Source: Bacteroides zhangwenhongii (GTDB lineage Bacteria > Bacteroidota > Bacteroidia > Bacteroidales > Bacteroidaceae). From it: a stretch of DNA of 64,000 bases. The DNA lies in contig NZ_CP059856.1 of assembly GCF_009193325.2 (NCBI RefSeq), positions 2,604,001 through 2,668,000 on the forward strand, in the 5' to 3' direction. How positions within the stretch are numbered: the stretch's first letter is position 1; the number at the start of each line of letters is the position of its first letter. Below the pieces are notes generated by a model. That model worked only from the letters and a program-made list of their open reading frames with translations. It did no database searches and had not been told where the DNA came from. Both the position numbers and the translations under genes were made by a program. Shown piece by piece: positions 25,990-37,600 of the stretch.

Positions 25990-27502
25990 TTTCTCTTAAA
26001 ATCATTTGATAATCACTTGGGGTACTTAATATTTCATAGGCTTTCCGGACACATGGATTCATCGAATTTAATACCTGATAATAATATCGGTTTTCGTTAA
26101 ACAAATCACGGGCTAAAAGCGCTTTCAGCTGTACAGTCAAGAAGCTTTTCGATTTCTCATATTCTTCTTCCGAGAAAGTTATATTAGCCTCTCCTGCCAT
26201 TCTACATAGTTCTTGTAATAAATCATCTCCTTGGAAATCTCTTTGAAAAGTTTCAAAAGTCTTATATTTTTTCTGCAATGCCATTCGATGTTCCACCACA
26301 AAATCACGCACAGTTTGTTTTTGTACCCCACTATACACCAACATATTATACCATTGCGTAAAATGCATTGTATCGGTCTGCACACTAATATCCGGCATAA
26401 TTCCTCCTCCACTCTTCAAAGTACGATGAGTACGCAAAGATTTGTAGGTATCACTTGATGGCTTGAATGGCTGCTCCTCTTTTTTATATACTTTTTGAAT
26501 AGAACGTCCGCTCGGAGTAAAATAACGTGCTACGGTCAGTCTGAGTGCTGACCCGTCCTCAAAAGGAAAAGTATCCTGAATAAGTCCTTTTCCGAAAGTA
26601 CGGCTTCCTAACAGAACTCCGCGATCCCAATCTTGTAAAGCACCTGCCAGAATCTCTGCCGCCGACTTAGTCTGCCCACTGACCAACACTGTCAGCCGCC
26701 CCTGTTCAAACAGACCTTTAGTACCAGCTTGAAATGTCATCCGGTCCATATGTACGCCATCTGCATAAACTATAGACTTAGTTCCATCCAATAACTCATC
26801 CGCTATCGTCACCGCTTCATCAAAAAGTCCCCCTTCATTCTTTTGAATATCAAGAATCAGGTTTTTCATTCCCTGACGAAGTAGCCCCTGAAGGTGTTTT
26901 TTAAAATCGTTTGAGACATTTTTAGAAAAAACAGAAATAGCCAGATAACCAGTTTCCTCATCGATCATATAGGAAGTTCTTATGCCGGAAACCGGTAGAT
27001 AAGCACGAACTATCTTCCGTTCAGGAAGTAGTTTCTTACCCCGCTTTACTTGCAAAGTAACCACGCTTCCCTCTTCTCCGTTCAATAAACGAAAGATCTG
27101 ACCGTCTTGTAGTTGTCCCAGCGTCTTTCCGTCCACCGATACAACCTCATCTCCCGCCCGAATACCTTGTTTCCAAGCATTTCCATTCCTCTCAACAAAA
27201 GTCACATAAAAATGTCCGTTTTTCCAAGTACCTTCCACACCTATTCCAGCAAAATTTGTCATCCCTCCCAATACCTGCTCATTGCCTTGCAGCTGTACAG
27301 GCGGCAAGTATTCAGAAAAAGGATCCAGCTTCCTCATCATCTCCGCAATTGTATGATTGATATAAGCTTCTTTAGATATTGAATCAACATAAAGATTCGT
27401 TATTGCATACAATGTTTGCATCAGTTTCTCTTCCGGAGTTGATTGAGCCTTTAGCGCGCAGCCAGCAATCATCAACAGTGCCCACAATAATATTACTTTC
27501 AT
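25982..27502 (-). CDS. S41-family (C-terminal processing type) peptidase lipoprotein
   Basis: 506 residues. The N terminus ends in a lipobox IAGC (Cys15), so it is probably membrane-anchored. An N-terminal helical cap is followed by a PDZ domain (about 70-155; GIRAGDEVVSVDGKTL) and the S41 core with the catalytic pair Ser280 (in TKSAAEILAG) and Lys305 (in RTFGKGL), spaced 25 residues as in Tsp. A C-terminal helical extension of ~160 residues follows. Predicted to cut polypeptides at the cell envelope. It lies 14 bp after the S9 peptidase and overlaps the thioredoxin-like gene. Confidence 0.9.
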   Translation of the reverse strand: MKVILLWALLMIAGCALKAQSTPEEKLMQTLYAITNLYVDSISKEAYINHTIAEMMRKLDPFSEYLPPVQLQGNEQVLGGMTNFAGIGVEGTWKNGHFYVTFVERNGNAWKQGIRAGDEVVSVDGKTLGQLQDGQIFRLLNGEEGSVVTLQVKRGKKLLPERKIVRAYLPVSGIRTSYMIDEETGYLAISVFSKNVSNDFKKHLQGLLRQGMKNLILDIQKNEGGLFDEAVTIADELLDGTKSIVYADGVHMDRMTFQAGTKGLFEQGRLTVLVSGQTKSAAEILAGALQDWDRGVLLGSRTFGKGLIQDTFPFEDGSALRLTVARYFTPSGRSIQKVYKKEEQPFKPSSDTYKSLRTHRTLKSGGGIMPDISVQTDTMHFTQWYNMLVYSGVQKQTVRDFVVEHRMALQKKYKTFETFQRDFQGDDLLQELCRMAGEANITFSEEEYEKSKSFLTVQLKALLARDLFNENRYYYQVLNSMNPCVRKAYEILSTPSDYQMILREND

Positions 27503-27516
27503 TCCTATCCGTTTTA

Positions 27517-30123
27517 TTAGTTACTTTCAGCTTTCATCCATTCCGGCATAGGAGCAGCCTTCAAATAATAGTCAAAGAAACCAATCAACCTCTGCATAAA
27601 GTCACGACATTCGGCATCTCCTCCCATTTGATGGCCTACATCACGATAATTCAACAACCAGGCCGGACGTCCCAAACGACGCATAGCAAAATAAAGAGCC
27701 ATACCCTGATAAACACGCACACTCGTATCTTTCTCACCATGGAATATTAACAAAGGAGTATGTATCTTGTCTGCATGCATAACCGGAGAATTGTCAAGAT
27801 ATAATTGTCTGTCCTCCCACAATGTTTTGCCCAAGCGTCCTTGCGCATCCTCCTCAAAATACATATTGGGCTGCCCGGTTCCGCGGAGCATCAGATAATC
27901 TGCCACCTGATCAGTTACTGCAGAACATGGAGAAGCGCATTTAAACAAGTTCGTACGTGTCACCAACCAAGCAGTCTGCGAACCTCCCCAACTATGCCCG
28001 TTGATACCAATACGTTCTTTATCCGCAATTCCATCCCTTATAAGTTGCTCAACTCCGCTTATCACCGCATTATAACAACTTTCATAAGGTGCACCAATAC
28101 GATAACTAATGTCCGGACAGAAAACAACATATCCATTACTTACAAACCAAGGAATATCAATAGTCGCACTACTATATTCCGGTATACGATAACTATTAAG
28201 TCCTTGTGTCATCTTTTCATAAAACAATACGATCACAGGGTAACTCTTTCCTTTTTGGTAATCCTCCGGCAAAAACAAGATTCCTTCATTTTTCTTTCCC
28301 TCCAAATTAGTCCATGTGTACAATTGGGTACTCCCCCAATTAATATACTTTACCTGTGGATTAGTATCTGTCACCCGTTTCGGATTCCGTAACGTCAAGT
28401 CGGACACCCAAAAGTCTCTCTCTCCATAGTTTTCTTTCGTCCAAAGCACTACTTTATGATTTGCCGTACTCGCTTTTACCACAAGATTATAATGAGGATC
28501 CACAGCCATTTTACGCAGTCTCTTACCTTCTAGCACATACAACCCTTTAGTTTTACTTTTTTCATCAAAGCCTTCCAGATATAGTTTTCCCCCCGATATA
28601 GAAACCGGTTTTTCAGCTTTACGGAAAGTAATTAATTCTTTTCTGCCAATTCCTTGTGTCAAACACACCGGAGTTTTTCTATTTTTCAAATCAATACTCC
28701 ATAAATCATACCGATCGTATACTATTACAGACTGATTATCCATATTCCAATCCGCTACACCATAAGAAGAAGCGTCAAAAGCGTAATCATGATCTTCCTC
28801 ATATATAGGATAAGGTAATTTGCCAGTTGTCAAATCCCGAATATCTCCCGTTGCCATATTGATCAACCGCCATGCTTTAGGAGCCGGATCATATAGCAAT
28901 GCTTGACTTCCATCGGGAGCCCAACTCAAATCATATTTACCATGGCTTGCCAACTTCTTCTTACTACCATTCATTCCGATATAATAAACATCATTATTAG
29001 GAGACATGGTCCAATCGGACTCCTTATACCAAGGAGTTGCATCAAACGCAATACATCCTTTCACTTCCTGTCCTTGCGGGAAAGCCAACGAAGACAATCC
29101 TTTCGTAGGCAAACTGAAACATTTTCCGGCAACAATATCATAAATATATTTATCATATGAAGAGACGTCAAAACCGGAACGTTTGAAAGAACGACGGGGT
29201 GAAATATTCTCATCCCAAACCCATAGTTCCAGATTCACCTGATCCGCTTCCCTCCTCATTTGTGGATAGACGGTCGGTTCCAGCTCAATCAACAGTTGAG
29301 TATTATTATTTATCAATCTAGACGAAGAAGATATCTTCGTCCCATCCGGTAATCCGGTAATATCACCATAAGACAGCAACTTTGTACACAGACGTTTATT
29401 CAAATCAAAAGTATAAATAGAAGCGGCATCGAAACGAGTATCGTAACCGGAAGCACATGTCAAAGTTCCGCAACCATTGGCCTCCGGGACACTAATGCCT
29501 GTAATATAGTATGGCACTTCTCCGATTCGTACTTGTTTCCCTCTGTTCCACAAATACAAAGTAGACTTCAAACTATCCGACACACTGTAAATCAAACGGT
29601 TCGCTTCAACCTGTCCAAAAGTATTAATACCAGTGATATGGTCCTCTTCTTCCGTCAACAGATTGACAAAAGTAAAATCAATCTTTCCTGCTGCCTTATA
29701 TTGTACATAATAAGCCATGTCGGTACCCGCAATCGGAACTAGAAAAATATTCTCAGGCCATTGTTTTTCTACTTGCGTAGCTAAATTCAGCGTATAAACC
29801 AAAGGACGTCCTGAACCGGAATCATTTCCTTCCTTCTTCTTTTCATATTTCAGCAATTTACCATTACCCATAAAGGAGAAATTAGACAATCCGGTTTTTA
29901 AAATTGTCTCTCCGCTTTGTACATTATATATGTAAGTGGTATCCAAATCTTGCCTATAGAGAGCTCGAAAATTATATACTATCCACTTTCCATCCGCAGA
30001 CAACTGAATCTGATCCACCGAACGCCACATTTTACAGTCATCCAATTTCATTGGAGGCTTCTGCGAGAATGCTTCTCCCATCCCCGACAGAAGAAGCATC
30101 ATCAAACAAATAAATCCTTTCAT
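27517..30123 (-). CDS. S9-family prolyl oligopeptidase / dipeptidyl-peptidase-like, secreted
   Basis: 868 residues with a signal peptide of ~21 residues (ending EAFSQ). The N-terminal ~600 residues are a beta-propeller-type domain with repeated LYTWTN/YLWNRG-like blades; the C-terminal ~250 residues are an alpha/beta-hydrolase with nucleophile Ser711 in GHSWGG, Asp799 in EKDTSV and His831 in VGHQMGG. The family cleaves short peptides, often after Pro or Ala. The start codon abuts the stop codon of the upstream gene with no gap, so the two are coupled. Its place in a SusCD operon points to handling of imported or surface-bound peptides. Confidence 0.9.
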   Translation of the reverse strand: MKGFICLMMLLLSGMGEAFSQKPPMKLDDCKMWRSVDQIQLSADGKWIVYNFRALYRQDLDTTYIYNVQSGETILKTGLSNFSFMGNGKLLKYEKKKEGNDSGSGRPLVYTLNLATQVEKQWPENIFLVPIAGTDMAYYVQYKAAGKIDFTFVNLLTEEEDHITGINTFGQVEANRLIYSVSDSLKSTLYLWNRGKQVRIGEVPYYITGISVPEANGCGTLTCASGYDTRFDAASIYTFDLNKRLCTKLLSYGDITGLPDGTKISSSSRLINNNTQLLIELEPTVYPQMRREADQVNLELWVWDENISPRRSFKRSGFDVSSYDKYIYDIVAGKCFSLPTKGLSSLAFPQGQEVKGCIAFDATPWYKESDWTMSPNNDVYYIGMNGSKKKLASHGKYDLSWAPDGSQALLYDPAPKAWRLINMATGDIRDLTTGKLPYPIYEEDHDYAFDASSYGVADWNMDNQSVIVYDRYDLWSIDLKNRKTPVCLTQGIGRKELITFRKAEKPVSISGGKLYLEGFDEKSKTKGLYVLEGKRLRKMAVDPHYNLVVKASTANHKVVLWTKENYGERDFWVSDLTLRNPKRVTDTNPQVKYINWGSTQLYTWTNLEGKKNEGILFLPEDYQKGKSYPVIVLFYEKMTQGLNSYRIPEYSSATIDIPWFVSNGYVVFCPDISYRIGAPYESCYNAVISGVEQLIRDGIADKERIGINGHSWGGSQTAWLVTRTNLFKCASPCSAVTDQVADYLMLRGTGQPNMYFEEDAQGRLGKTLWEDRQLYLDNSPVMHADKIHTPLLIFHGEKDTSVRVYQGMALYFAMRRLGRPAWLLNYRDVGHQMGGDAECRDFMQRLIGFFDYYLKAAPMPEWMKAESN

Positions 30124-32109
30124 TTATCTTTTCCGTATTAGTTCAACTGCATAACTGATTTCATCTGCCAATTGAGAGGGGCTTCCTGAATATCCCTCAG
30201 CTGTATAAAGCATCCTACCATTCTTTAAAATTACCTTACGGGGAATACCAGATGAGTTAAACTTCTGCGAAAATATGCTAAAAGTTTTATTGTAACTTTT
30301 TGTCCCCTCTTTCAATGTATCAAACAATACCTTAAAATGAGAATATCCATTATTGTTTAAGTACTTCTCTACAGCAGGTTTGCCCTTGATGCCAAAATCC
30401 ATAGTATTTACAAAATAAAAGACAACATCAGAATCATTTGCATAAGCATCTACAGCTATTTTCATCCCCTCAAATGCCCGTTTACATGGTGCACACCAAT
30501 TGGCCCAGAAATCAATCACTACAATCTTATCTTTAAAGCTATCACTTTTTATAATGTTGCCATTCATATCCAATAATTCAAAAGAAGGAATTTCTACATC
30601 AGTCATATGAGACTTCACCTCTTCATATAAGGCCTTTTTCAAAGCTACCCCTTTCAAATTATCAAGATAAGTCTTAAATTCAGCTTCAGATACAGGCTTA
30701 ACCTCTTTGCGTAAAGCAGCCATCATTTCCGTAGTAATCGTATTATATTTCACTGACTTTTTCAAGACATCCAATGCTTGTTCATTCTTTCCTGCTGTTA
30801 CCAGGATATCATAACGTGTCTGATTAACAGTTGCATCTGCATACGACAATTGGTCATCTCGGTAATAAGTCAACCAAGTCAACGCCTCTTCTGTTCTATT
30901 CAAATCTTTCAATAATTGTAAATAGATTCCTAAACGTTCGTAAAACTGAATATCAAGCAATACTTGCGCTTCCTTCGGAGTATATCTTAACTCCTCCGTA
31001 TTATTCGACAAATCATTCCGCTTCAGCACTAACTGTTCCATCAGCGCTTTCGCTACCGGATAAATCGAGTCATTTTTTGCCAGTCTCAGTTTGTAAGCAC
31101 GAAATATATTCCAGCGGAACACCTCACTTAATGTAACAAAATTCATAGATGGTAAAGCAGCCATTAACCTATCATACCGCTTTCCATCAAAAAGAGTAGA
31201 AGCATAAACACGTGTCAGATTATAGTACATGTAAGCTTGTTGCTTAGAGAACCGATCGTTCACGCAATCCTCATAAGGATACTTTTTAAAGAAACCTTCT
31301 GTCTGCGTCAAACGTTCTTCACCCAACGGCATCGCCTCTATCTGATGGAACATTTGGGCACGGGCCGTAAACCCATTAGGATATTGTTTTAAAACAATCG
31401 CCTTTATCGAATCAGCCTTCTCTTTGTCTTGCAACTTAAAACGATAGATATTCTCAAAAGTAGCATAAATAAATTCTGTTACGGCAAACTCCTTATTTAT
31501 TTTCTGAAACAGAAAATCAACTGCCTTCTTGTTTTTTTCTCCCATACGTAAGGCTACCATATTCATATAGATGTCCACAAACTTAGGAAGGTTGGCTGCA
31601 TAATGCTCCATTTCCTTAGTTGTCCACATCTCCACAGCCTCATCCTGAATATCAAACTTCTGAAAGTAATTTCCAATATGGAAGCAGGAAGGCTTACGAA
31701 ATGTCCCCCATCCTAAATAGCCACCAGGCAGCATTTTTCCCTGTGTATCCAATGTAGTAAATACATATCCCCCGTTCTCATCATTATTATCTATTATACG
31801 GTTCCACATTTCACCAGCAAGAAATGAAAGAGCAAACAAAGCACAATTATCGGATAATTGATAAGTACCTTTCCACTGATTCTTTTCAACACGGATTAAA
31901 GTCACATCGTCCATTCTCCATAAATAATCTTCATAAAGATAAACAGTACAAGACAACGTATCATGGTTCTCCAACGGTCCTCCCGTTGCTTGATAATTAA
32001 ATGAAATAAGAGAACCTGCCTGTGGTTTTTCAATACCGGACAAACGAGACTGTGCATAGCCGCTAAATACATATGCACAAAAAACAAACAATACTAATAA
32101 CTTTTTCAT
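30124..32109 (-). CDS. Large thioredoxin-fold protein (TlpA-like) with long helical N-terminal part
   Basis: 661 residues. A signal peptide of ~19 residues (ending GYAQ) leads to a short beta domain (about 25-115), then about 370 residues of helical, TPR-like sequence, and a C-terminal TlpA thioredoxin domain (about 505-660) with WCAPC (Cys539, Cys542) after VIDFWAN and the cis-Pro in SSGIPRKVIL. It should act in the periplasm as a thiol-disulfide enzyme that may hold a partner through its repeats. It sits between the lipoprotein gene (39-bp gap) and the S9 peptidase (0-bp gap). Confidence 0.85.
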   Translation of the reverse strand: MKKLLVLFVFCAYVFSGYAQSRLSGIEKPQAGSLISFNYQATGGPLENHDTLSCTVYLYEDYLWRMDDVTLIRVEKNQWKGTYQLSDNCALFALSFLAGEMWNRIIDNNDENGGYVFTTLDTQGKMLPGGYLGWGTFRKPSCFHIGNYFQKFDIQDEAVEMWTTKEMEHYAANLPKFVDIYMNMVALRMGEKNKKAVDFLFQKINKEFAVTEFIYATFENIYRFKLQDKEKADSIKAIVLKQYPNGFTARAQMFHQIEAMPLGEERLTQTEGFFKKYPYEDCVNDRFSKQQAYMYYNLTRVYASTLFDGKRYDRLMAALPSMNFVTLSEVFRWNIFRAYKLRLAKNDSIYPVAKALMEQLVLKRNDLSNNTEELRYTPKEAQVLLDIQFYERLGIYLQLLKDLNRTEEALTWLTYYRDDQLSYADATVNQTRYDILVTAGKNEQALDVLKKSVKYNTITTEMMAALRKEVKPVSEAEFKTYLDNLKGVALKKALYEEVKSHMTDVEIPSFELLDMNGNIIKSDSFKDKIVVIDFWANWCAPCKRAFEGMKIAVDAYANDSDVVFYFVNTMDFGIKGKPAVEKYLNNNGYSHFKVLFDTLKEGTKSYNKTFSIFSQKFNSSGIPRKVILKNGRMLYTAEGYSGSPSQLADEISYAVELIRKR

Positions 32110-32148
32110 TTTGTTTTTACCTTAGTTTTTATGCTCTAGAGTTTTTGA

Positions 32149-33072
32149 TTATTGCAACTGAGATATCCTAGCCCCAATCTCATGAAGGTCAATCTCTAAA
32201 GTGTTTTGAAAATAATCAATTACTGCTTCATATTTATTCTTTACAGGATATCCCCGGTAGGAGTTCCAATTGGCATCATAGTATGTACCATTATCAAATT
32301 CATCCGTTAGGAAAGTACTCTCAAACTCCTCTTTGCTCATCATCACCAGATACTTTACAAACAATCCAAAATCATAATAGACATCCATGCCACCATCACG
32401 ATACTCTAGAATACCTCCCCGATTGTATCCCCAATCACCCACATAATCTCCTCCCGCATTATTGATATAATCGTCATGATAAGTTTGAAACTTTTGCGGA
32501 ATCTCCATCTTTTCTTTTGAAGTCGCGTAACCTGTAATAGCAAAAGCTATTTCACCAATCAATTCTTTCTTCTCTGAAACAGAAAGAGAAGATAACCTAC
32601 CATTCACCGCACCAAAAGTAAGATGATTAAGTCCATATATAGCTTTCTTTGGAATCTTCTGATAGATTTTATTTCCTTCATCATCATATTGATAGGTATC
32701 TTTTAAACTGTACACTTCTGAAGCCAATAAAATCCGATAGGGCATAAACTTCCTCAAAAAATCATCACTCCAGATAGACAAACAATTTTCTTTCAGGAAA
32801 CTCCATCCATCTTCGATACTATTACTCTCAGCTTCTATCGCATAATATGGAATATATTCCGTAATGTTCCAACGAAAATCAGCTTCACTAAATTTATATA
32901 ATACTTGAACTCCATATTTATTATAAAATTCTACGAATTCCTGATCATAAGTAGCGTCTCCTTGAGGAAACTCTCCAAAAGTCATTGGTTCTGAAGGTGT
33001 TAAATCATCCTCTCCACAAGAATATATCCCAATAGAAAGCAAACAAATCATTAAATATATAAACTTCTTCAT
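32149..33072 (-). CDS. SusCD-linked lipoprotein resembling a zinc metallopeptidase (Mx1 type) without the zinc motif
   Basis: 307 residues; lipobox YSC (Cys19). Its size, its position directly behind susD and segments such as FMPYRILLASEVYSL resemble the putative zinc-binding metallopeptidases that often follow SusCD pairs in Bacteroides. The HExxH motif of that family is not present; the matching place seems to be LIGEIAFAITGY, where the Glu is kept and both His are lost. It may be a surface-exposed binding protein derived from a peptidase. The family link is tentative, the absence of HExxH is seen directly. Confidence 0.55.
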   Translation of the reverse strand: MKKFIYLMICLLSIGIYSCGEDDLTPSEPMTFGEFPQGDATYDQEFVEFYNKYGVQVLYKFSEADFRWNITEYIPYYAIEAESNSIEDGWSFLKENCLSIWSDDFLRKFMPYRILLASEVYSLKDTYQYDDEGNKIYQKIPKKAIYGLNHLTFGAVNGRLSSLSVSEKKELIGEIAFAITGYATSKEKMEIPQKFQTYHDDYINNAGGDYVGDWGYNRGGILEYRDGGMDVYYDFGLFVKYLVMMSKEEFESTFLTDEFDNGTYYDANWNSYRGYPVKNKYEAVIDYFQNTLEIDLHEIGARISQLQ

Positions 33073-33108
33073 ACCATCATTTTTTATTTATCCATATTAG
33101 TTTAGTAC

Positions 33109-34581
33109 TTAATTCATCTCACCAATACGCTCCGGTGCCAATTCGTTTTGTTTCAAAGCTGAATTCGTATCCATCGCATCTTGCGGAATAGGTAATGCAT
33201 AACCTAGATCTCTTTCTTTCAATGTATAAACAGTACGATTGCCCGACGCATCATACCAAGAATGTTTGATAGAAGGCATACCATAACGACGAAGATCAAA
33301 CCATCGGTGTGACTCAAAGCAAAGTTCACGACGGCGCTCCTCATGACAAAACTCAATCAAATCTTCTGGGGTAGTCAATGTATAGGCTGTAAAATCTGAT
33401 AAACGCTTGCTACGGAGAGCATCCAGGTCATCTGCCGATTTTTGCCCGCAAGAATTATCCCCGGCAACATATTTGCCTGCATAAGCTTCGGCACGATTTA
33501 AATAAAGTTCTGCAGTACGCCATACAAAGCCTTGTTCTTGGGTTCCCCGTTTAGCCATCCAATATTTATAATACATACTCATTTCACTAAAAAAGATACC
33601 TTTACGAGCATCCGAAGGTTCATATAGACTTAATAATCCACCGTCCGATCTACTCTCAGACACTTTAATAAGCGTAGCTTCCGTTTTTATACGTCCTGTT
33701 ACACCTCCATTGATAAATATGACTTCCGGAAAGTCTCTGGAAATAATATTATTAGTAGAATACTGCGGTAAGGATGTATTACTCAACTGATATGTTGTCA
33801 AATCGACCAGTGCCGGTGCGTTTGTCAAAGCGGTATTCACATGTTCTATTACCTTATCCCAATTCTCCATATACAAATAGATACGAGAGGCTAAAAGATG
33901 AGCTCCAACATAATTAATACGGAATAATCCGATATTATTACTAGCTTTGTCATCAAGCAGTCTACAAGCCTCTTCAATATCTTTACATATCTGAGCATAA
34001 ACTTCAGCAACAGTATTACGTGCAATACCCTCATCTTTTATCTCCGGTTCAATAACCAAAGGTACCCCCAAAAGAGTTTCCGGAGTATTTCCCGGACAAT
34101 TATAAGGCATAGAATACATATTTACTAATAAAAAATAGTAATAAGCGCGAAGCGACAAAGCCTCGCCTCTTGTCTGTGCTTTTTCATCCTCTGTTCCATC
34201 CGCATCAGTCAATCCATCAATCACAAGATTACAAGCCATAATACATTTATAGAGGTTTTGATATGCGTGCAACAGACTAGTCATATCATAATCAGCCAAC
34301 AGCAAATACATATTGGGTTGCCACGTATAAACCGCCCGATGAGCTAAATTCTCATCTGTATAATTATACGATTGTCCTTGTACCCCTTCAACATCATCAC
34401 TCAATACATCCGTTATAGGATCCAAACAGATTGTCGTCGAATATCCTTCTCCATTCAACAATTCTTGATAAGCAGTTGCGGTTTTCGGTTCAAATTCATC
34501 CTGTGAGACTTCTTTCAAAAAGTCTCCACAAGAAGATAGTATACACACAATGAATATTGTTAATATATTTTTCACTTTCAT
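33109..34581 (-). CDS. SusD/RagB-family nutrient-binding lipoprotein
   Basis: 490 residues; lipobox LSSC (Cys19). The TPR-like SusD core is visible: an ALSLRAYYYFLLVNMYS helix near residue 145, TAELYLNRAEAYAG near 360, and the C-terminal EERRRELCFESHRWFDLRRYG that is the hallmark of the family. SusD proteins form the lid of the SusC pore and bind the nutrient at the cell surface. It follows susC with a 22-bp gap. Its neighbours are peptidases and thioredoxins, not glycosidases, so the ligand is more likely a peptide or protein. Confidence 0.95.
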   Translation of the reverse strand: MKVKNILTIFIVCILSSCGDFLKEVSQDEFEPKTATAYQELLNGEGYSTTICLDPITDVLSDDVEGVQGQSYNYTDENLAHRAVYTWQPNMYLLLADYDMTSLLHAYQNLYKCIMACNLVIDGLTDADGTEDEKAQTRGEALSLRAYYYFLLVNMYSMPYNCPGNTPETLLGVPLVIEPEIKDEGIARNTVAEVYAQICKDIEEACRLLDDKASNNIGLFRINYVGAHLLASRIYLYMENWDKVIEHVNTALTNAPALVDLTTYQLSNTSLPQYSTNNIISRDFPEVIFINGGVTGRIKTEATLIKVSESRSDGGLLSLYEPSDARKGIFFSEMSMYYKYWMAKRGTQEQGFVWRTAELYLNRAEAYAGKYVAGDNSCGQKSADDLDALRSKRLSDFTAYTLTTPEDLIEFCHEERRRELCFESHRWFDLRRYGMPSIKHSWYDASGNRTVYTLKERDLGYALPIPQDAMDTNSALKQNELAPERIGEMN

Positions 34582-34603
34582 AATCTACAAAAGATATTAA
34601 GAT

Positions 34604-37600
34604 TTAAAAACTAAGACTTACAGAAAATGAATAAGTCCGTGTAATGGGCAATGCTACGCTTCCTGTAGATTCCACCTCCGGATCTTGCCCGTTAAATTTC
34701 GAACTACACAAAGTAAAAAGATTAGTAACATTAAATGAACAAGACATACTTCCGACATTTAACGGACGCATCCACTTATCTGGAAAAGTATAAGTCAACA
34801 TCAGATTACGGCAACGGAAAAAGTCACCTTTTACTACACGGACATCTGAATAATTATACATATCATAAGTATTCTGTTGAGATGCATTCGCAATCGGAGT
34901 ATAGACATAATAGTTCTGAGCCTCCCCAAAAGCAATGCCCGGAATATTTGTATGCTCCTCATCGCCAGGTTCACGCCAACAATTCAAAAAATCCGTAGTT
35001 AAGTTTGTCTGTGGAGTAGGCATCTTCATTGTTCCGTTGAATAGGAAATTCAGACGTCTCACATGACCAAAAGCATAAGCAAATTGGGCATTCAATATAA
35101 AGTTCTTATAACGCAAAGAAGTAGAAAGTCCGCCATTAAATTTCGGATCGGTTGAACCGCAATATTTCAAATAACTTTTCGGGTCGTCACTTTTCTCCAC
35201 ATCCGATTCTTTTGTTGAACAATGCGCAAACGTAGCACGTCCCGTCTCATGATCAAGCCCTGTAAACTCCCATGCATACAGTGCATTCACAGGCTTTCCA
35301 TCTTCATAGGCATTACCAGCCAAATAATCAAGATAAGTGTAATCCTGTTTAGTAGTATTACTAATATTATTAGTATTCTTTGAATAAATAGGAGTTAATG
35401 TCCAAGTAAAATCACGGGTCTTGATAGGAATGAAAGTTAACCCTACCTCAATACCATAGTTTTTCATACTAGCTCCATTACGGAAAGTTTGAGTCGTTCC
35501 ATATTCACTGGCTACCGGCAAACTAAAAATCAGGTCTTTTCCTTTACGAACATAATAATCAACAGTACCGGATATCCGGCCATTCAAAAGAGAGAAATCC
35601 AATCCGTAGTTAGTACTTATAGTCTTCTCCCAACGTAAATCCGGATAAGGAAGCCGTTTGATACCCAACTGGTAATTCCCGGAGAAACGGTTGACTGCAA
35701 GCGCCATATACTGCGCTACCAAATTCGGACCTACCGAAGTCGGAATATTTCCTTGCTGACCATAAGAAAAACGTATGCTAAAATCATCTAAAGCTTTCCA
35801 TCCCCTAAACCAAGCCTCATCATTCACTTTCCATCTTGCAGCCATACTCCACACCGGAAGAAATTTATGATTTGTATATTGTCCAAAGCGATTGGAAGCA
35901 TCTCCACGTAAATTAGCATTAAAAATATAACGATTCTTTAATGCATAAACAAAAGTGGCATAAGCAGATACCGTATTGCTTTTCGAGTTCTTACGCGACA
36001 CATTATGTTTGTCCAATGAAGAATTATTCAGAACTCCACTTCCAGCACTTTCCTTATCATACTCATAACTAATGGCCATTCCACGATCCGGATAATACCC
36101 ATATTCCACATCACTTAATCCATCATATTGATTAGAATTGGCTTCATAGCCAATCATAGCATTAATAGCATGTTGTTGCATCGCCCCTAAAAGCGTAGCA
36201 TAAGAAAATTGTGCACGAGCCGTATAGCTTACGTTATTTGTAGAACTGTAATTGAGAATACCCCCATGTGGCAACACGCTTTTCTTTTCTTCTTCACTGT
36301 TAGGAGCTACCGCACCATAATCATATCCACGAATACTAGCGATATAATAAGAACGTTCGTCCGCCCATTGATAGTTAGTAGAATTAACATAGCGCATCCC
36401 AAAAAGAGTCTGGAGTTTCAATCCTTTCAAGATATCTATGTCAATACCCACATTACCACTGAAATTACGAGATTTAGCCTCATTGCCGGTATGTGCCAAC
36501 TCATTGAATATATTATAGGTCAAAGGATAGTTGTTGGACAACCCGTCGATTGTATTATTTTTGGTTGTATAGTACTCATCAGAAGCAATGGCACGGGTTG
36601 TCTCTAACGCATAAGAGTAAGGATTAGTAGTGTAAAATCCATCACTGCTTTGTTCCGAAAAGCTCAAACGAGTATAAGCTCTGACCTTTTTTGTAAGACG
36701 TGCGGAAATATTGGATGTCAGACTATAACTGGTTGAATTATCTCCCTTTGTCGTACCTTTAGAATTATTATATCCAATAGAAGTATAGTAATTGATAGTT
36801 TCATTTCCTCCTGAAATACTGGCACTATAATCTTGATTAAAGGCATTTTGGCAAAGCAACTTAAACCAATCTGTGTTCATTGTCTCATATTTAGCCACCT
36901 GTGCGTCAAACTCACTCTTCGTAATCTTCATATTATAAAAATCGAACAAAGCACCTTCAAAACCTGTCGCATAAGGTATATAATCATATAAATACCCTTT
37001 TTCTGCCACCTCTTTAGAAATACCAACACGTTCTTTTGAATTCATAAGATTGTACTGCGAATAACGAGGCCGCCCTGTGAAACCCAAAGAAGCCGAGAAA
37101 CTTATCGAAGGTTTCCCTATCTTACCTTTCTTTGTTGTTAACACAATGACTCCATTCGCTGCACGCGTACCATAAATAGCGGTAGCCGAAGCATCTTTCA
37201 AAAATGTAATGGATTCAATATCATTCGGATTAACTCCCGCAATTGCATTCCCCAGCAAACTACGGGTGGCATTCAAGTTCACCTGTTCAAGCATATCTGC
37301 TCCTGTTCCCTGTAACACATTATTCAATTCATCATTAGACAAATCAACAGGGTCTTCATAAACAATTCCATCCACCACCCACAAAGGAGAAGCATTTCCA
37401 TAAATCGTAGAAGAGCCACGCATACGAATACGGGGAGTAGCATTAGGAGAACCGGAACTATTCTGTACCATTAACCCCGGTACAGTACCTTGTAACATTT
37501 TATCCACTGTATTGAGAGTCGGAATTTTTATATCATCCATCTTCACCATAGAAGTGGAACTTGCCATCAGACGCTTATCCATCACTTGATAACCGGTAAC

